NCBI GenBank assembly: GCA_014239505.1
Contig: JAAZYT010000172.1
Coordinates: 1-22,133, forward strand
Length of the DNA stretch: 22,133 bases
Source: Fidelibacterota bacterium
Lineage (GTDB): Bacteria; Fidelibacterota; Marinisomatia; Marinisomatales; TCS55
Direction: 5' to 3'
The position numbers and the translations under genes are program-made. The notes under the pieces are model-generated. The model was not told the DNA's origin and made no database searches. It worked only from the letters and a program-made list of their open reading frames with translations. Below are positions 1-7,091 of this stretch, in pieces; position 1 is the first letter of the stretch, and the number at the start of each line of letters is the position of its first letter.

Positions 1-2219
1 GCTTCAGCAAATAACATTCCATAAACTACAGGATTTTCAGAAAAAGGAAACCTAAATTCTGTTGAATACTTCATAATGGTATTACCGCCAATACCACGAC
101 CCTGAGCTGTTAATGGTCCAATAGAATTATCTGGATAGCCTCTAAGCATAGTTCCATAAGGAATCCCATTCCCACCCATAATAAATCTTTCATAAGGTGG
201 AATATAGGTATATCCACCGCCAACATTTAACTGACGAATTGTACCCATTTTTAATGAACTAGTTAGAACAAATTTCCAAAAGGTTGGAGTATACCAGTCT
301 AATGTTAAAACATGCTTATGGTAATGTTCGTCACCACCAAGGGAACCACCAGAAAAAGTTGATACAAGTGTTGCGCTTGATCCTTGGGTTGGAAATTCAG
401 CCTGATCTCTACTATCCCTAACAATAGTTTGAGATAAGTTAATGCCTGTAGATTTTCTGAAACTTCCTAAATATTCATTTAATACTTCTTCATCACCCAT
501 ATATTCTGCTCTACGTAATGTTAAAGACCAATAGGCTCTAAAATAATCATCGGGCCATTTTAATCTTCGACCCCATTCAATTGAACCACCTTTTGATAAT
601 TGATCAAAAGGATAAAAATAATATGAGTTACCTTGTCCTCTAAATGTGTAAAAAAGAGAAAAACCAATTCTGTTTGGAGTGTCTCTAAACATTGGATCCA
701 TAAATCTAATATTAAAGCTCTCGTATTTACCTGGTGTACCATAATTATTCATTACAGAAACCTGTGTCCCAACATTAAAGCCAAAAGATAAAACCTGCCC
801 TTTACCCAAAAAATTATTGAATTCAAGGTTTCCACCACCTGTCATTCCATATATGCCTGTAAATCCTACATTTGCACTTGCTTTATCAGAAGATTTTTCT
901 TGTAATGAAATATCTAAATCTATTTCATCTTCATCTACTGGAATTACATTTGGACTTAATGAAGTAGGATCAAAATAATTTAGCACACTTAATTTTCGCA
1001 TACTTCTTTGCAATAAAGTTCTACGAAATAAATCACCTGGGAAAACATCTAACTCTCTACGTATAACATTCTCACGTGTTTTATCATTCCCATAAATATT
1101 AATATTTCGAATGTATACTTCATTATTTTCAGTTACAGAAAAATGCACATCCAAAGAGTCTTCACCAACTGGCGTAAAATATGGTTCTATACTACTATAT
1201 AGGTAACCGCGATCCATATAAAGACTTTGAACATCTTGAAAGACTGCTTTCTCAAAACCTGCCTGGCTGTAGGGATCCCCTTGATTTATATTTAATGCAC
1301 CATCTAATATTTCTGTAGTATAAAGTTCATTGCCTTCCCAACTAAAATTTCGAAATTTATATTGATTTCCTTCATCCACATTAAGGAGAACAACTAGGCC
1401 ACGTTTTTTAGGCTCGTAATAAACTGAGTCAGAAAGAATACTAAAATCTCTATAACCTTCATCACGATAAAAAGTAGTCAATACATTAAGATCTTCATCA
1501 AATTTCTTTTGATCATAAGCAGGAGCCCAAATTCGCCACCAAGAACGAATCTTAGTCTCTTTTAGTTGCCACCTTAATTTTAACAAAGATAGTTTTTTTC
1601 TAACAAAATCAGGTAAAGGAATCCAGGCCTTTGTTGCAATCCAACCAAAATTATTATTGCGACCTTCAATTTTAATATCTTTTATTTTTAGTTTCTTACC
1701 TTCTTTAATAGAAAAAGTTATATCTTGCTTTTGATCTTTCCCAGAGCCAACAGAGTCCATACTTGCTGAAATATTTGCTAGAAAATATCCATCTTCCATA
1801 TAAAGTTGATTCATTTTCTTAATTGATTTAGTAATAAAATTTGGCTTTATACGCATACCCCTTTGAAACGTTATTTCTTCTTTAAATTTCTTATCTTTTA
1901 ATTTTTTGTTTCCTTTAAAAATCACCTGCCCTAGTACCGGGGCTTCTTTAACCTCAATAGTTATTATTATTCCTTCGGGTGTTTCACCATCAAAGTGAAT
2001 TTGGATATCATTAAAAACTCCTAGCTCCCAAAGACGCTTAACTGCTCGACGAAAGTCTTCACTTGAAACTTCTTGCCCTTTTTGAAGCCCTGCAGTGTAT
2101 AAAACCATGTTTTCGCTTGTTGCAAAATTCCCATCAATATTTATTTCATTTAGCTTAAACGATGGTGGCGCCTGAGCGATGACCTTTGCTATGATAAATA
2201 AAAATAGTAACTTTCTCAT
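1..2219 (-). CDS. bamA: Outer membrane protein assembly factor BamA (partial, 3' end outside window)
   Basis: This is the Omp85-family core of the machinery that folds and inserts beta-barrel proteins into the outer membrane. The reading frame is open from the ATG at 2219 to the window edge, 739 complete codons, so the C-terminus is missing. It begins with a hydrophobic signal peptide (MRKLLFLFIIAKVIAQA) and continues through a run of POTRA domains to about residue 440. Recognisable POTRA text includes FKLNEINIDGNFATSENMV near the start and VYIRNINIYGNDKTRENVIR near residue 375. The beta-barrel then starts (NVGFTGIYGMTGGGNLEF). The conserved lid-loop motif of the family is present as MLRGYPDN around R693. 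The start codon overlaps the uppS stop in a TAATG junction, so the two are translationally coupled. The uppS-bamA pairing is familiar from Bacteroidota-like genomes. Confidence 0.97.
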   Translation of the reverse strand, partial: MRKLLFLFIIAKVIAQAPPSFKLNEINIDGNFATSENMVLYTAGLQKGQEVSSEDFRRAVKRLWELGVFNDIQIHFDGETPEGIIITIEVKEAPVLGQVIFKGNKKLKDKKFKEEITFQRGMRIKPNFITKSIKKMNQLYMEDGYFLANISASMDSVGSGKDQKQDITFSIKEGKKLKIKDIKIEGRNNNFGWIATKAWIPLPDFVRKKLSLLKLRWQLKETKIRSWWRIWAPAYDQKKFDEDLNVLTTFYRDEGYRDFSILSDSVYYEPKKRGLVVLLNVDEGNQYKFRNFSWEGNELYTTEILDGALNINQGDPYSQAGFEKAVFQDVQSLYMDRGYLYSSIEPYFTPVGEDSLDVHFSVTENNEVYIRNINIYGNDKTRENVIRRELDVFPGDLFRRTLLQRSMRKLSVLNYFDPTSLSPNVIPVDEDEIDLDISLQEKSSDKASANVGFTGIYGMTGGGNLEFNNFLGKGQVLSFGFNVGTQVSVMNNYGTPGKYESFNIRFMDPMFRDTPNRIGFSLFYTFRGQGNSYYFYPFDQLSKGGSIEWGRRLKWPDDYFRAYWSLTLRRAEYMGDEEVLNEYLGSFRKSTGINLSQTIVRDSRDQAEFPTQGSSATLVSTFSGGSLGGDEHYHKHVLTLDWYTPTFWKFVLTSSLKMGTIRQLNVGGGYTYIPPYERFIMGGNGIPYGTMLRGYPDNSIGPLTAQGRGIGGNTIMKYSTEFRFPFSENPVVYGMLFAE

Positions 2220-2968
2220 TATGAAACCTGTTCACTTGTTTGGCCAAAACGCCTTTGCCTATTTTGATAGTCAATAATTGCATTCAATAATTGATCTTCT
2301 CTGAAATCAGGCCAAAAACTATCTGTCATATATAATTCTGTGTATGCTGATTGCCATAATAAAAAGTTGCTTATTCTATGTTCTCCTCCAGTTCTGATCA
2401 ATAAATCTGGATCAGGAGTATCACAAGTATAAAGTTCACTTGTTATGATTTCTTGTGAAATATCTTCAGATTTCATTTTGCCTTTTTCAACTTTATTAGC
2501 AATACGTTTAAAAGCCATTATTAGTTCCTGCCTACTTCCATAACTCAGAGCTAATATAAGATTAAGACCTGTATTATTCTTTGTTTTATTAATTCCTTCA
2601 ATCATTGCTTGTTGTGGATCTTTTGGCAAATCATTTAAGTCACCAATTATTGACAATCTTACATTGTTTTTATTTAAGTTATTTATCTCTTTATTTATTG
2701 TTCGTAATAATAACTTCATAATTGCTTTAATTTCAACTTTGGGTCTATTCCAATTCTCACTTGAAAAAGTATAAAGTGTTAAATGAGAAATTTCTAATTC
2801 ACCACAAATTTGAACAATTTCGCGTACAGAATTGATTCCTTCTTGATGACCAGAAATTCTGGGTAAGTTCTTTGAACTTGCCCATCGACCATTACCATCC
2901 ATAATGATTGCAATATGGTTGGGTATATCACCTTGTTCTAATATTTGTTTTCTAAGCAACTTAGACAT
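2219..2968 (-). CDS. uppS: Isoprenyl transferase / (di-trans,poly-cis)-undecaprenyl diphosphate synthase
   Basis: This cytoplasmic cis-prenyltransferase condenses isopentenyl diphosphate onto farnesyl diphosphate to make the C55 lipid carrier used for peptidoglycan and polysaccharide synthesis. At 249 residues it has normal length. The catalytic motif MDGNGRWA is at residues 23-30 with the essential Asp at 24. SSENWNRP follows near residue 69, and near the C-terminus come DLLIRTGGEHRISNFLLWQ and ELYMTDSFWPDF, the IPP-binding Arg and dimer motifs. The ATG at 2968 is preceded by no clear Shine-Dalgarno sequence, and a TATAAT box lies about 16 nt upstream, which implies a very short leader. Its stop codon overlaps the bamA start. 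Supplying the lipid carrier and assembling the outer membrane are both envelope tasks, so the pairing makes sense. Confidence 0.98.
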   Translation of the reverse strand: MSKLLRKQILEQGDIPNHIAIIMDGNGRWASSKNLPRISGHQEGINSVREIVQICGELEISHLTLYTFSSENWNRPKVEIKAIMKLLLRTINKEINNLNKNNVRLSIIGDLNDLPKDPQQAMIEGINKTKNNTGLNLILALSYGSRQELIMAFKRIANKVEKGKMKSEDISQEIITSELYTCDTPDPDLLIRTGGEHRISNFLLWQSAYTELYMTDSFWPDFREDQLLNAIIDYQNRQRRFGQTSEQVS

Positions 2969-2984
2969 AATTCAATTTGTATTT

Positions 2985-2990
2985 ATTATA
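2985..2990 (-). promoter_or_regulatory. Putative -10 box upstream of uppS
   Basis: A perfect TATAAT lies on the minus strand 16 nt before the uppS ATG, in the 76-nt gap that follows the CxxC membrane protein gene. No good -35 hexamer is visible at 16-18 bp. In a genome this AT-rich a match to TATAAT alone is weak evidence. If real, the uppS-bamA transcript would have a leader of only about 10 nt. Confidence 0.35.
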
Positions 2991-3044
2991 GTATAAAAAC
3001 AGCTGGCGAAGTTACCATTTGAGAGATACTCAATCAATAAATAA

Positions 3045-3434
3045 TCAAATATTATGTTTCTCATATAATTCTGCTATATGATGATCAAAAGGTTCCAAAC
3101 TTGTAGGAACATTAATATTTTTGAATTCTGTTTTACACTTATAACATTCTACGGAGTCTTTAATTCTACGATATAGAAAATAATCTAGAGCAGATAAAAA
3201 TATTAAACTTAAGCCATATGTCCAAGGAACAAATAAAGCACCAATCAAAATAATTATACACCCTAATGCTTGGTTAAAATCTTTTTTTTTATATAAATGT
3301 TTACTTTCACAAATTGGACAAAAAGAAAAATCCATATCTGAATTAAATAAATCTGGGCGCTTACAATGACTGCATTCATCCACTCTTTCAAAAGATATAA
3401 TTCTATTACATTTTACGCATTCAAAGTGACTCAA
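3045..3434 (-). CDS. Small membrane protein with four CxxC pairs (zinc-ribbon-like), unknown function
   Basis: I do not recognise the family (129 residues). The cysteine pairs are at residues 6-9 (CVKC), 21-24 (CSHC), 39-42 (CPIC) and 97-100 (CYKC). The first two resemble half-ribbons that together could hold one zinc or other metal. Between the third and fourth pairs lies a hydrophobic hairpin of two probable membrane helices (about 56-70 and 72-88), so both cysteine-rich ends should lie on the same side of the membrane. The start is a TTG at 3434 overlapping the TGA of the preceding gene (TTGA, 4 nt), with a weak GGA upstream. The gene is therefore translationally coupled to the eight-helix membrane protein and, through it, to mrp. 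A link to Fe-S or metal handling is suggested only by this context and by the cysteines. Confidence 0.8.
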   Translation of the reverse strand: MSHFECVKCNRIISFERVDECSHCKRPDLFNSDMDFSFCPICESKHLYKKKDFNQALGCIIILIGALFVPWTYGLSLIFLSALDYFLYRRIKDSVECYKCKTEFKNINVPTSLEPFDHHIAELYEKHNI

Positions 3435-4222
3435 AGTAAAAATCCAAACTTAAGTAAATAGTATTTGAATAAAAGATCTCCAAAAAGAATTGAGAGAACT
3501 GAAACGTATATTAAACCTGTTGCACTTTGTGTTGCTTGTAATTTCAAAGTCTTCCAAATAAATAAATTTAATATTAAAGGAACGACATTCCCCATAAACA
3601 TTGCTATTGCTAATAAAAAACCATCAAATTCAAATGTAAAAGCCCAAAGATTGTAGCTTATACCATACGAATCTGTTACGCTTTCTATTGACATATAAAT
3701 TACATCCCACAAGGTACGAACCACTAGGAGCAATGAAAAAACTACAATTGATCTTTTGAGTAGTGTAATCGGAAGATTAATAACATTTAAATACCAGTGA
3801 CCTAAAATCATTGAAAAGAAGACTGATGCCGTAATCATTGACCCCAATAATATCATAAAAAAAAGAATTAGATAATTTGATTTAGGTGAAATTTGAATGA
3901 TAATTTGGAAAAAAGCAAAACACCCTAAAATTGAAATAATAGTAATGATAAAATTATTTATTCTCTTAGAATTCCAATAATAAGCAGTAATAATCAATAC
4001 TAAGCTAATCCAAAGCCAAATATAAATTTTTGAAATAAAATTTGATTCTATACCAATGTATCCTATTACACCTAGAGATCCAATTATACAGGATAAACCT
4101 AAATTAAACCTGTAAAAGCTCGTATCAATTTTTTTTACTGGTGTTAGCCATAAAAATAAAGGGTGGGAAATAGCATATCCTAAGAAAACAATGACAATAG
4201 TGTCTATAAAAAAACTATACAT
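3431..4222 (-). CDS. Polytopic membrane protein with GHWYLN motif, unknown function
   Basis: This 263-residue protein is almost entirely hydrophobic, with about eight predicted membrane helices (roughly 1-18, 42-58, 66-82, 90-110, 117-140, 157-172, 202-222, 235-258). It has no signal peptide and no soluble domain. Polar residues that could matter inside the membrane are GHWYLN (141-146) at the end of helix five, R169 with W172 and D173 after helix six, GNVVP (211-215), and TQSATG (231-236) at the head of the last helix. The histidine in GHWYL could be a heme or metal ligand, but that is speculation. The start codon overlaps the mrp stop (TGATG, 1 nt) and the stop overlaps the next start by 4 nt. 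The three genes therefore appear to be expressed as a unit. I cannot assign a function. Confidence 0.8.
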   Translation of the reverse strand: MYSFFIDTIVIVFLGYAISHPLFLWLTPVKKIDTSFYRFNLGLSCIIGSLGVIGYIGIESNFISKIYIWLWISLVLIITAYYWNSKRINNFIITIISILGCFAFFQIIIQISPKSNYLILFFMILLGSMITASVFFSMILGHWYLNVINLPITLLKRSIVVFSLLLVVRTLWDVIYMSIESVTDSYGISYNLWAFTFEFDGFLLAIAMFMGNVVPLILNLFIWKTLKLQATQSATGLIYVSVLSILFGDLLFKYYLLKFGFLL

Positions 4223-5340
4223 CAGTTCAAGACATCTTTAACCTTTTCAGCAATATTAAGATAAATCTTTGAAACGTGCGCTTCAGGACTTTGAGCTACA
4301 ATTGGTTTTCCAATATCAGTTGCTTCCATTATATCTTGTGATATAGGAATCTCTCCTAATAATGGTACATTTAAACGTTCACTCTCAGATTTACCTCCTC
4401 CACGTTTAAATAAATCAATTCTTATTGCAAATTTTCCATCATCTCTAATATCCACAGGTTGTCCTTCAATTAAAATATTATCTCCATTCTTAACTTCCCC
4501 TTCTAAAAACAAGCCTGACATATTTTCAACAACACCAAGAACGGGAGTATGTACTTTTCTAAACATATCAGCACCTTTCCTAACATCTGCTAAGGCAATA
4601 TCCTGAGGAGTTGTTACAATAATAGCGCCATCAATTTTTAATTTCTGAGTTAGTGTTAGTTGAACATCGCCTGTACCAGGAGGTAAGTCCAAAATTAAAT
4701 AATCTAATTCACCCCACAATACATCATTAAAAAACTGTTCTGTCATTCGAGCTACTAATGGACCTCTCCATATAACTGGAGATTTATTGCCACTAATAAA
4801 ACCAAAACTCATGATTTTCATTCCCATATGATCCAAGGGTATTAGTTTTTTATCTTGAGTAAGATTTGGTTGCTCATTAATTCCTAAAATTATTGGCAAT
4901 GAAGGACCATAAATATCTAAATCAAGGAGACCTACATTAAAACCTAATTGTTTTAATGAAAGAGCAAGGTTAGCAGCTACAGTAGATTTTCCAACTCCAC
5001 CTTTTCCACTTGCCACAGCAACAACATGTTTTATTCCTTCTAATGGACTAATAGGCTGCTTTTGAGGAGCCTGCGGGCCTACACTTGGCGAAGATTCCGT
5101 CTTACTTTCAATGATATCCACAGAAATATTCTTAAATTTTGATGTGCTTTTGAGAAGCTTTTTTACTTCATTAATTACAGAATTCTTTTTCTCTTCTTGC
5201 TGAGTTGTTATTTTTAAAGCTACAGTGACAGAATCTTCTTCAACTTTAACTTCATCTACCATACCAAAGGATACAATATCTCTGCTAAAACCAGGATAAT
5301 TTATATTTTTTAATAAATTGAGTATTTTTTCTTTATTCAT
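4222..5340 (-). CDS. mrp: Mrp/ApbC-family iron-sulfur cluster carrier ATPase lacking cysteines
   Basis: This cytoplasmic P-loop ATPase (372 residues) belongs to the ParA/MinD-like family, which is thought to hold and deliver Fe-S clusters to apoproteins. Residues 1-75 form the DUF59/MIP18-type domain, followed by a Pro/Gln/Ser-rich linker. The deviant Walker A motif GKGGVGKS is at 112-119. LLDLDIYGPSLP (138-149), DYLILDLPPGTGD (213-225) and VVENMSG (270-276) are the usual family signatures. In most characterised members ENMS leads into a CxxC motif that binds the bridging cluster. Here residues 276-313 are a different, longer segment, and the whole protein contains no cysteine. Some Bacteroidota relatives also lack this CxxC. 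The ATG has no Shine-Dalgarno sequence and sits directly after an intrinsic terminator. The gene heads a three-gene unit with two membrane proteins. Confidence 0.95.
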   Translation of the reverse strand: MNKEKILNLLKNINYPGFSRDIVSFGMVDEVKVEEDSVTVALKITTQQEEKKNSVINEVKKLLKSTSKFKNISVDIIESKTESSPSVGPQAPQKQPISPLEGIKHVVAVASGKGGVGKSTVAANLALSLKQLGFNVGLLDLDIYGPSLPIILGINEQPNLTQDKKLIPLDHMGMKIMSFGFISGNKSPVIWRGPLVARMTEQFFNDVLWGELDYLILDLPPGTGDVQLTLTQKLKIDGAIIVTTPQDIALADVRKGADMFRKVHTPVLGVVENMSGLFLEGEVKNGDNILIEGQPVDIRDDGKFAIRIDLFKRGGGKSESERLNVPLLGEIPISQDIMEATDIGKPIVAQSPEAHVSKIYLNIAEKVKDVLN

Positions 5341-5348
5341 AATAATAC

Positions 5349-5383
5349 AAAAAAAACGGCTGTTGAATTAGTAACAGCCGTTT
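5349..5383 (-). terminator. Intrinsic terminator after the 7Fe-type ferredoxin, abutting the mrp start
   Basis: On the minus strand an 11-bp stem AAACGGCTGTT / AACAGCCGTTT (arms 5373-5383 and 5354-5364) encloses an 8-nt loop. The stem is followed by a run of eight T (5356-5349). It lies 23 nt after the ferredoxin stop codon. The T run ends only 8 nt before the mrp ATG, which leaves no room for a separate promoter or ribosome-binding site. It may therefore act as an attenuator as well as a terminator. Confidence 0.85.
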
Positions 5384-5406
5384 CACTAGGTATTTTTTTA
5401 ACAAAA

Positions 5407-5700
5407 TTAACCAGAATATTCGCGACCAAAATAATCGTAATTAATTTTAATATATTTATTCCATTCTTCTGGAACTTCACTCTCTTCAAAGATTGCTTCA
5501 ACTGGACATTCAGGTTCACATGCCCCACAGTCAATACATTCTTCCGGATCAATATATAATAATTTGTCCTCTAAATTATTTTCATCATATCCCTTTGCGT
5601 CCCAATCTTCTTTTTTGGGGTGGATACAATCCACCGGGCAAACCTCTACACAAGCTGTGTCGCAGGTTCCAACACAAGGTTCAGCTATAATGTAAGCCAT
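5407..5700 (-). CDS. Ferredoxin, 7Fe ([3Fe-4S][4Fe-4S])-like
   Basis: This is a 97-residue soluble electron carrier. The N-terminal cluster region reads EPCVGTCDTACVEVCP, with cysteines at 9, 13, 17, 21 and 25. The C9-x7-C17-x3-C21-Pro spacing matches the 7Fe ferredoxins known from Thermus and Azotobacter, where the first site is a [3Fe-4S] cluster. C13 is an extra cysteine within that site, so a full [4Fe-4S] cannot be excluded. The second region, CIDCGACEPECP (C55, C58, C61, C65), is canonical. Between the two, about 15 extra acidic residues (KKEDWDAKGYDENNLED) are inserted compared with the short Thermus-type protein. The C-terminal EEWNKYIKIN matches that subfamily. A strong AGGAG lies 6 nt before the ATG. 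The gene is divergent from the second ferredoxin and ends at a clear terminator. Confidence 0.95.
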   Translation of the reverse strand: MAYIIAEPCVGTCDTACVEVCPVDCIHPKKEDWDAKGYDENNLEDKLLYIDPEECIDCGACEPECPVEAIFEESEVPEEWNKYIKINYDYFGREYSG

Positions 5701-5735
5701 TGTTTTCTCCTAATAATGTTTTCAAAGCGTTACTA

Positions 5736-5763
5736 AAATTAAACTACTTTTATTAAATGACAA
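5736..5763 (-). promoter_or_regulatory. Putative sigma70-type promoter of the 7Fe-type ferredoxin gene
   Basis: On the minus strand TTGTCA (5763-5758) is followed after 16 bp by TAATTT (5741-5736). Transcription would start near 5729, giving a leader of about 28 nt that includes the AGGAG site. The element lies in the 143-nt gap between the two divergent ferredoxin genes. No equally good promoter is visible on the plus strand for the other ferredoxin. Confidence 0.35.
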
Positions 5764-5843
5764 AAAGGCTTTTATCATAAAAAATAAATTCTTTTAATTT
5801 CTTTATCTCTATTAAATTCTTACCTGATAGAATAAAGAAAAAA

Positions 5844-6179
5844 ATGCCAAACAAAACAAATTACGATCATTATAAAACTGTACCTGATCCTGCAGAAAAA
5901 GTTAACTACAAAAAGAAAAAACCTAAACTTATTGCAGTTGTTGACGAAGATAATTGTACTGGATGCCAAGTTTGTGTACCTTTTTGTCCAGTTGATTGCA
6001 TTGAGCCAGTCCCCAAAGAAAAATATGGGATTCCAATACCACCTGTTCAAGTTCGTCATGATGAATGTATAGGTTGTCAAATATGTGCAAAAGCCTGTAC
6101 AAAACTAACATGGGATGCTATCAGAATGATAAAAACTGAAGAATTTGAAGAAATATATGATTTGCCTTTATCAGGGTAA
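5844..6179 (+). CDS. 2[4Fe-4S] ferredoxin-type electron carrier
   Basis: This is the only plus-strand gene in the window (111 residues). Residues 1-33 form a Lys-rich N-terminal extension before the first cluster motif. The first motif is CTGCQVCVPFCP (C38, C41, C44, C48, with an extra C52); the second is CIGCQICAKACT (C75, C78, C81, C85). Both have CxxCxxC plus a fourth Cys, so two [4Fe-4S] clusters are expected. The usual Pro after the last cysteine is replaced by Thr86. The loop between the motifs (EKYGIPIPPVQVRHDE) carries two consecutive prolines. The ATG is preceded by only a purine stretch (aaagaaa). It is divergent from the 7Fe-type ferredoxin and may share control with it. The stop lies 11 nt from the convergent stop of the thioredoxin-fold gene. 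The redox partner cannot be told from the sequence. Confidence 0.93.
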   Translation: MPNKTNYDHYKTVPDPAEKVNYKKKKPKLIAVVDEDNCTGCQVCVPFCPVDCIEPVPKEKYGIPIPPVQVRHDECIGCQICAKACTKLTWDAIRMIKTEEFEEIYDLPLSG

Positions 6180-6190
6180 GTTGAAGTAAA

Positions 6191-6694
6191 CTATAAGTTT
6201 TTCAAAAAATAAGTTCTTATTTCTGCATCATTAAATTCGCCTTTAATAATACCAACTTTTGAAATTTGATTATTAAAAATTATAAAATGGAAAGGGACTC
6301 CCCACTTTCTATTATCATTTACAGTCTTTCTAAATTTGTAAAACTCAGTCTTTAATCTTAATAATTCATCTTTTTCAAATAATTCACCAAATGAATAAGG
6401 AATCGATATATCATTATTTTTTATAAATTTTTCTGAAGCCTTTTTTTGAGCATAATCCATTACTATCCTCATTGTTAAATCAAATTTTTTATAATCATCA
6501 TAAATTTTACTTAAGGACCTTATTTGATTGATACAATCAGGACACCATTCTGATAAATAAGATAATATTTGAATTTTAGAGTGTATTTTTTTTAATGGCT
6601 TAAGAAGAGTTAAAATAGATTGTTCATTTTTTACATTAATCAATTCTATTGGAACATGATTATTGTTTATACCCAAACTAATTGAACCCAACAA
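6191..6694 (-). CDS. Thioredoxin-fold protein with WCPDC active site
   Basis: At up to 167 residues this looks like a small thiol-disulfide protein of the thioredoxin superfamily. The redox motif SEWCPDC has its cysteines at residues 51 and 54, after a hydrophobic strand (IQILSYL). GVPFHFIIF (132-140) supplies the expected cis-proline, and a KVGIIKG strand follows near the C-terminus. No clear signal peptide or membrane segment is seen, so it is probably cytoplasmic. Start choice is uncertain. The longest version uses a TTG at 6694, next to a second TTG, and overlaps the preceding gene by 17 nt. Another TTG at 6676 lies one base after the upstream stop and would give 161 residues. None has a recognisable ribosome-binding site. 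It is the last gene of the minus-strand series and converges with the plus-strand ferredoxin. Confidence 0.85.
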   Translation of the reverse strand: MLGSISLGINNNHVPIELINVKNEQSILTLLKPLKKIHSKIQILSYLSEWCPDCINQIRSLSKIYDDYKKFDLTMRIVMDYAQKKASEKFIKNNDISIPYSFGELFEKDELLRLKTEFYKFRKTVNDNRKWGVPFHFIIFNNQISKVGIIKGEFNDAEIRTYFLKNL

Positions 6695-7088
6695 TTACTA
6701 TTATTAGAGACAACCCTAATAACCCGAGATTTCTATTCATGGTAAATTTTTGCTTAATATAATCATTTCCCATATCGCTATGAATCAGTTTAGATCTCGA
6801 AAGATGAGTAAATACTACAGTTAATAATCCAATACAAATCTTGATTTGCATCCAGCCTATAGTAAGCCAATACATTCTATCAATTGACATTAATACTCCA
6901 GAAAGTGGAATAAAAAATGATGCGGGCATCTCAACTTTTGTTATTAAATCTAAAATGAGTGCTTTATCGTTTGTATTTTTTCTTGACCAAATAATAGATA
7001 CTGTTAATGCTGTACCAAACCAAGCAGCCATACCTATTAAGTGAATAAACTTAACCACATTATAATATGTTAGATTTTCAATATTCAT
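6678..7088 (-). CDS. Small four-helix membrane protein, DUF2269/CopD-like
   Basis: This 136-residue protein has four probable membrane helices (about 11-33, 54-70, 76-95, 119-135). The first carries KFIHLIGMAAWFGTA, a histidine followed by a small/aromatic pattern that recalls the DUF2269, HemJ and CopD families, whose helices often bind heme or copper through such histidines. The second carries PASFFIPLSGVLM, and the third ends with H95. These resemblances are by eye and the family name is tentative. The ATG lies 3 nt after the plsC stop. The 3' end overlaps the thioredoxin-fold gene under its longest start. With a WCPDC protein next to it, a role in membrane redox or heme chemistry is possible but not shown. 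Confidence 0.75.
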   Translation of the reverse strand: MNIENLTYYNVVKFIHLIGMAAWFGTALTVSIIWSRKNTNDKALILDLITKVEMPASFFIPLSGVLMSIDRMYWLTIGWMQIKICIGLLTVVFTHLSRSKLIHSDMGNDYIKQKFTMNRNLGLLGLSLIIVIVGFN

Positions 7089-7091
7089 ATT

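Noticed and set aside
3019..3033. Hairpin TTGAG-agata-CTCAA before uppS
   Set aside because: The stem has only 5 bp and no T run follows, so it does not qualify as a terminator.
5337..5552. Minus-strand open frame running from within the ferredoxin through the terminator
   Set aside because: It is out of frame with the ferredoxin, crosses a strong intrinsic terminator and has no recognisable features.
5493..5690. Plus-strand open frame opposite the 7Fe-type ferredoxin
   Set aside because: It is the complement of the cysteine-rich ferredoxin sequence; no domain is visible in the product.
5820..6080. Minus-strand open frame opposite the plus-strand ferredoxin
   Set aside because: The plus strand carries two perfect cluster motifs; the minus-strand product is low-complexity and antisense to them.
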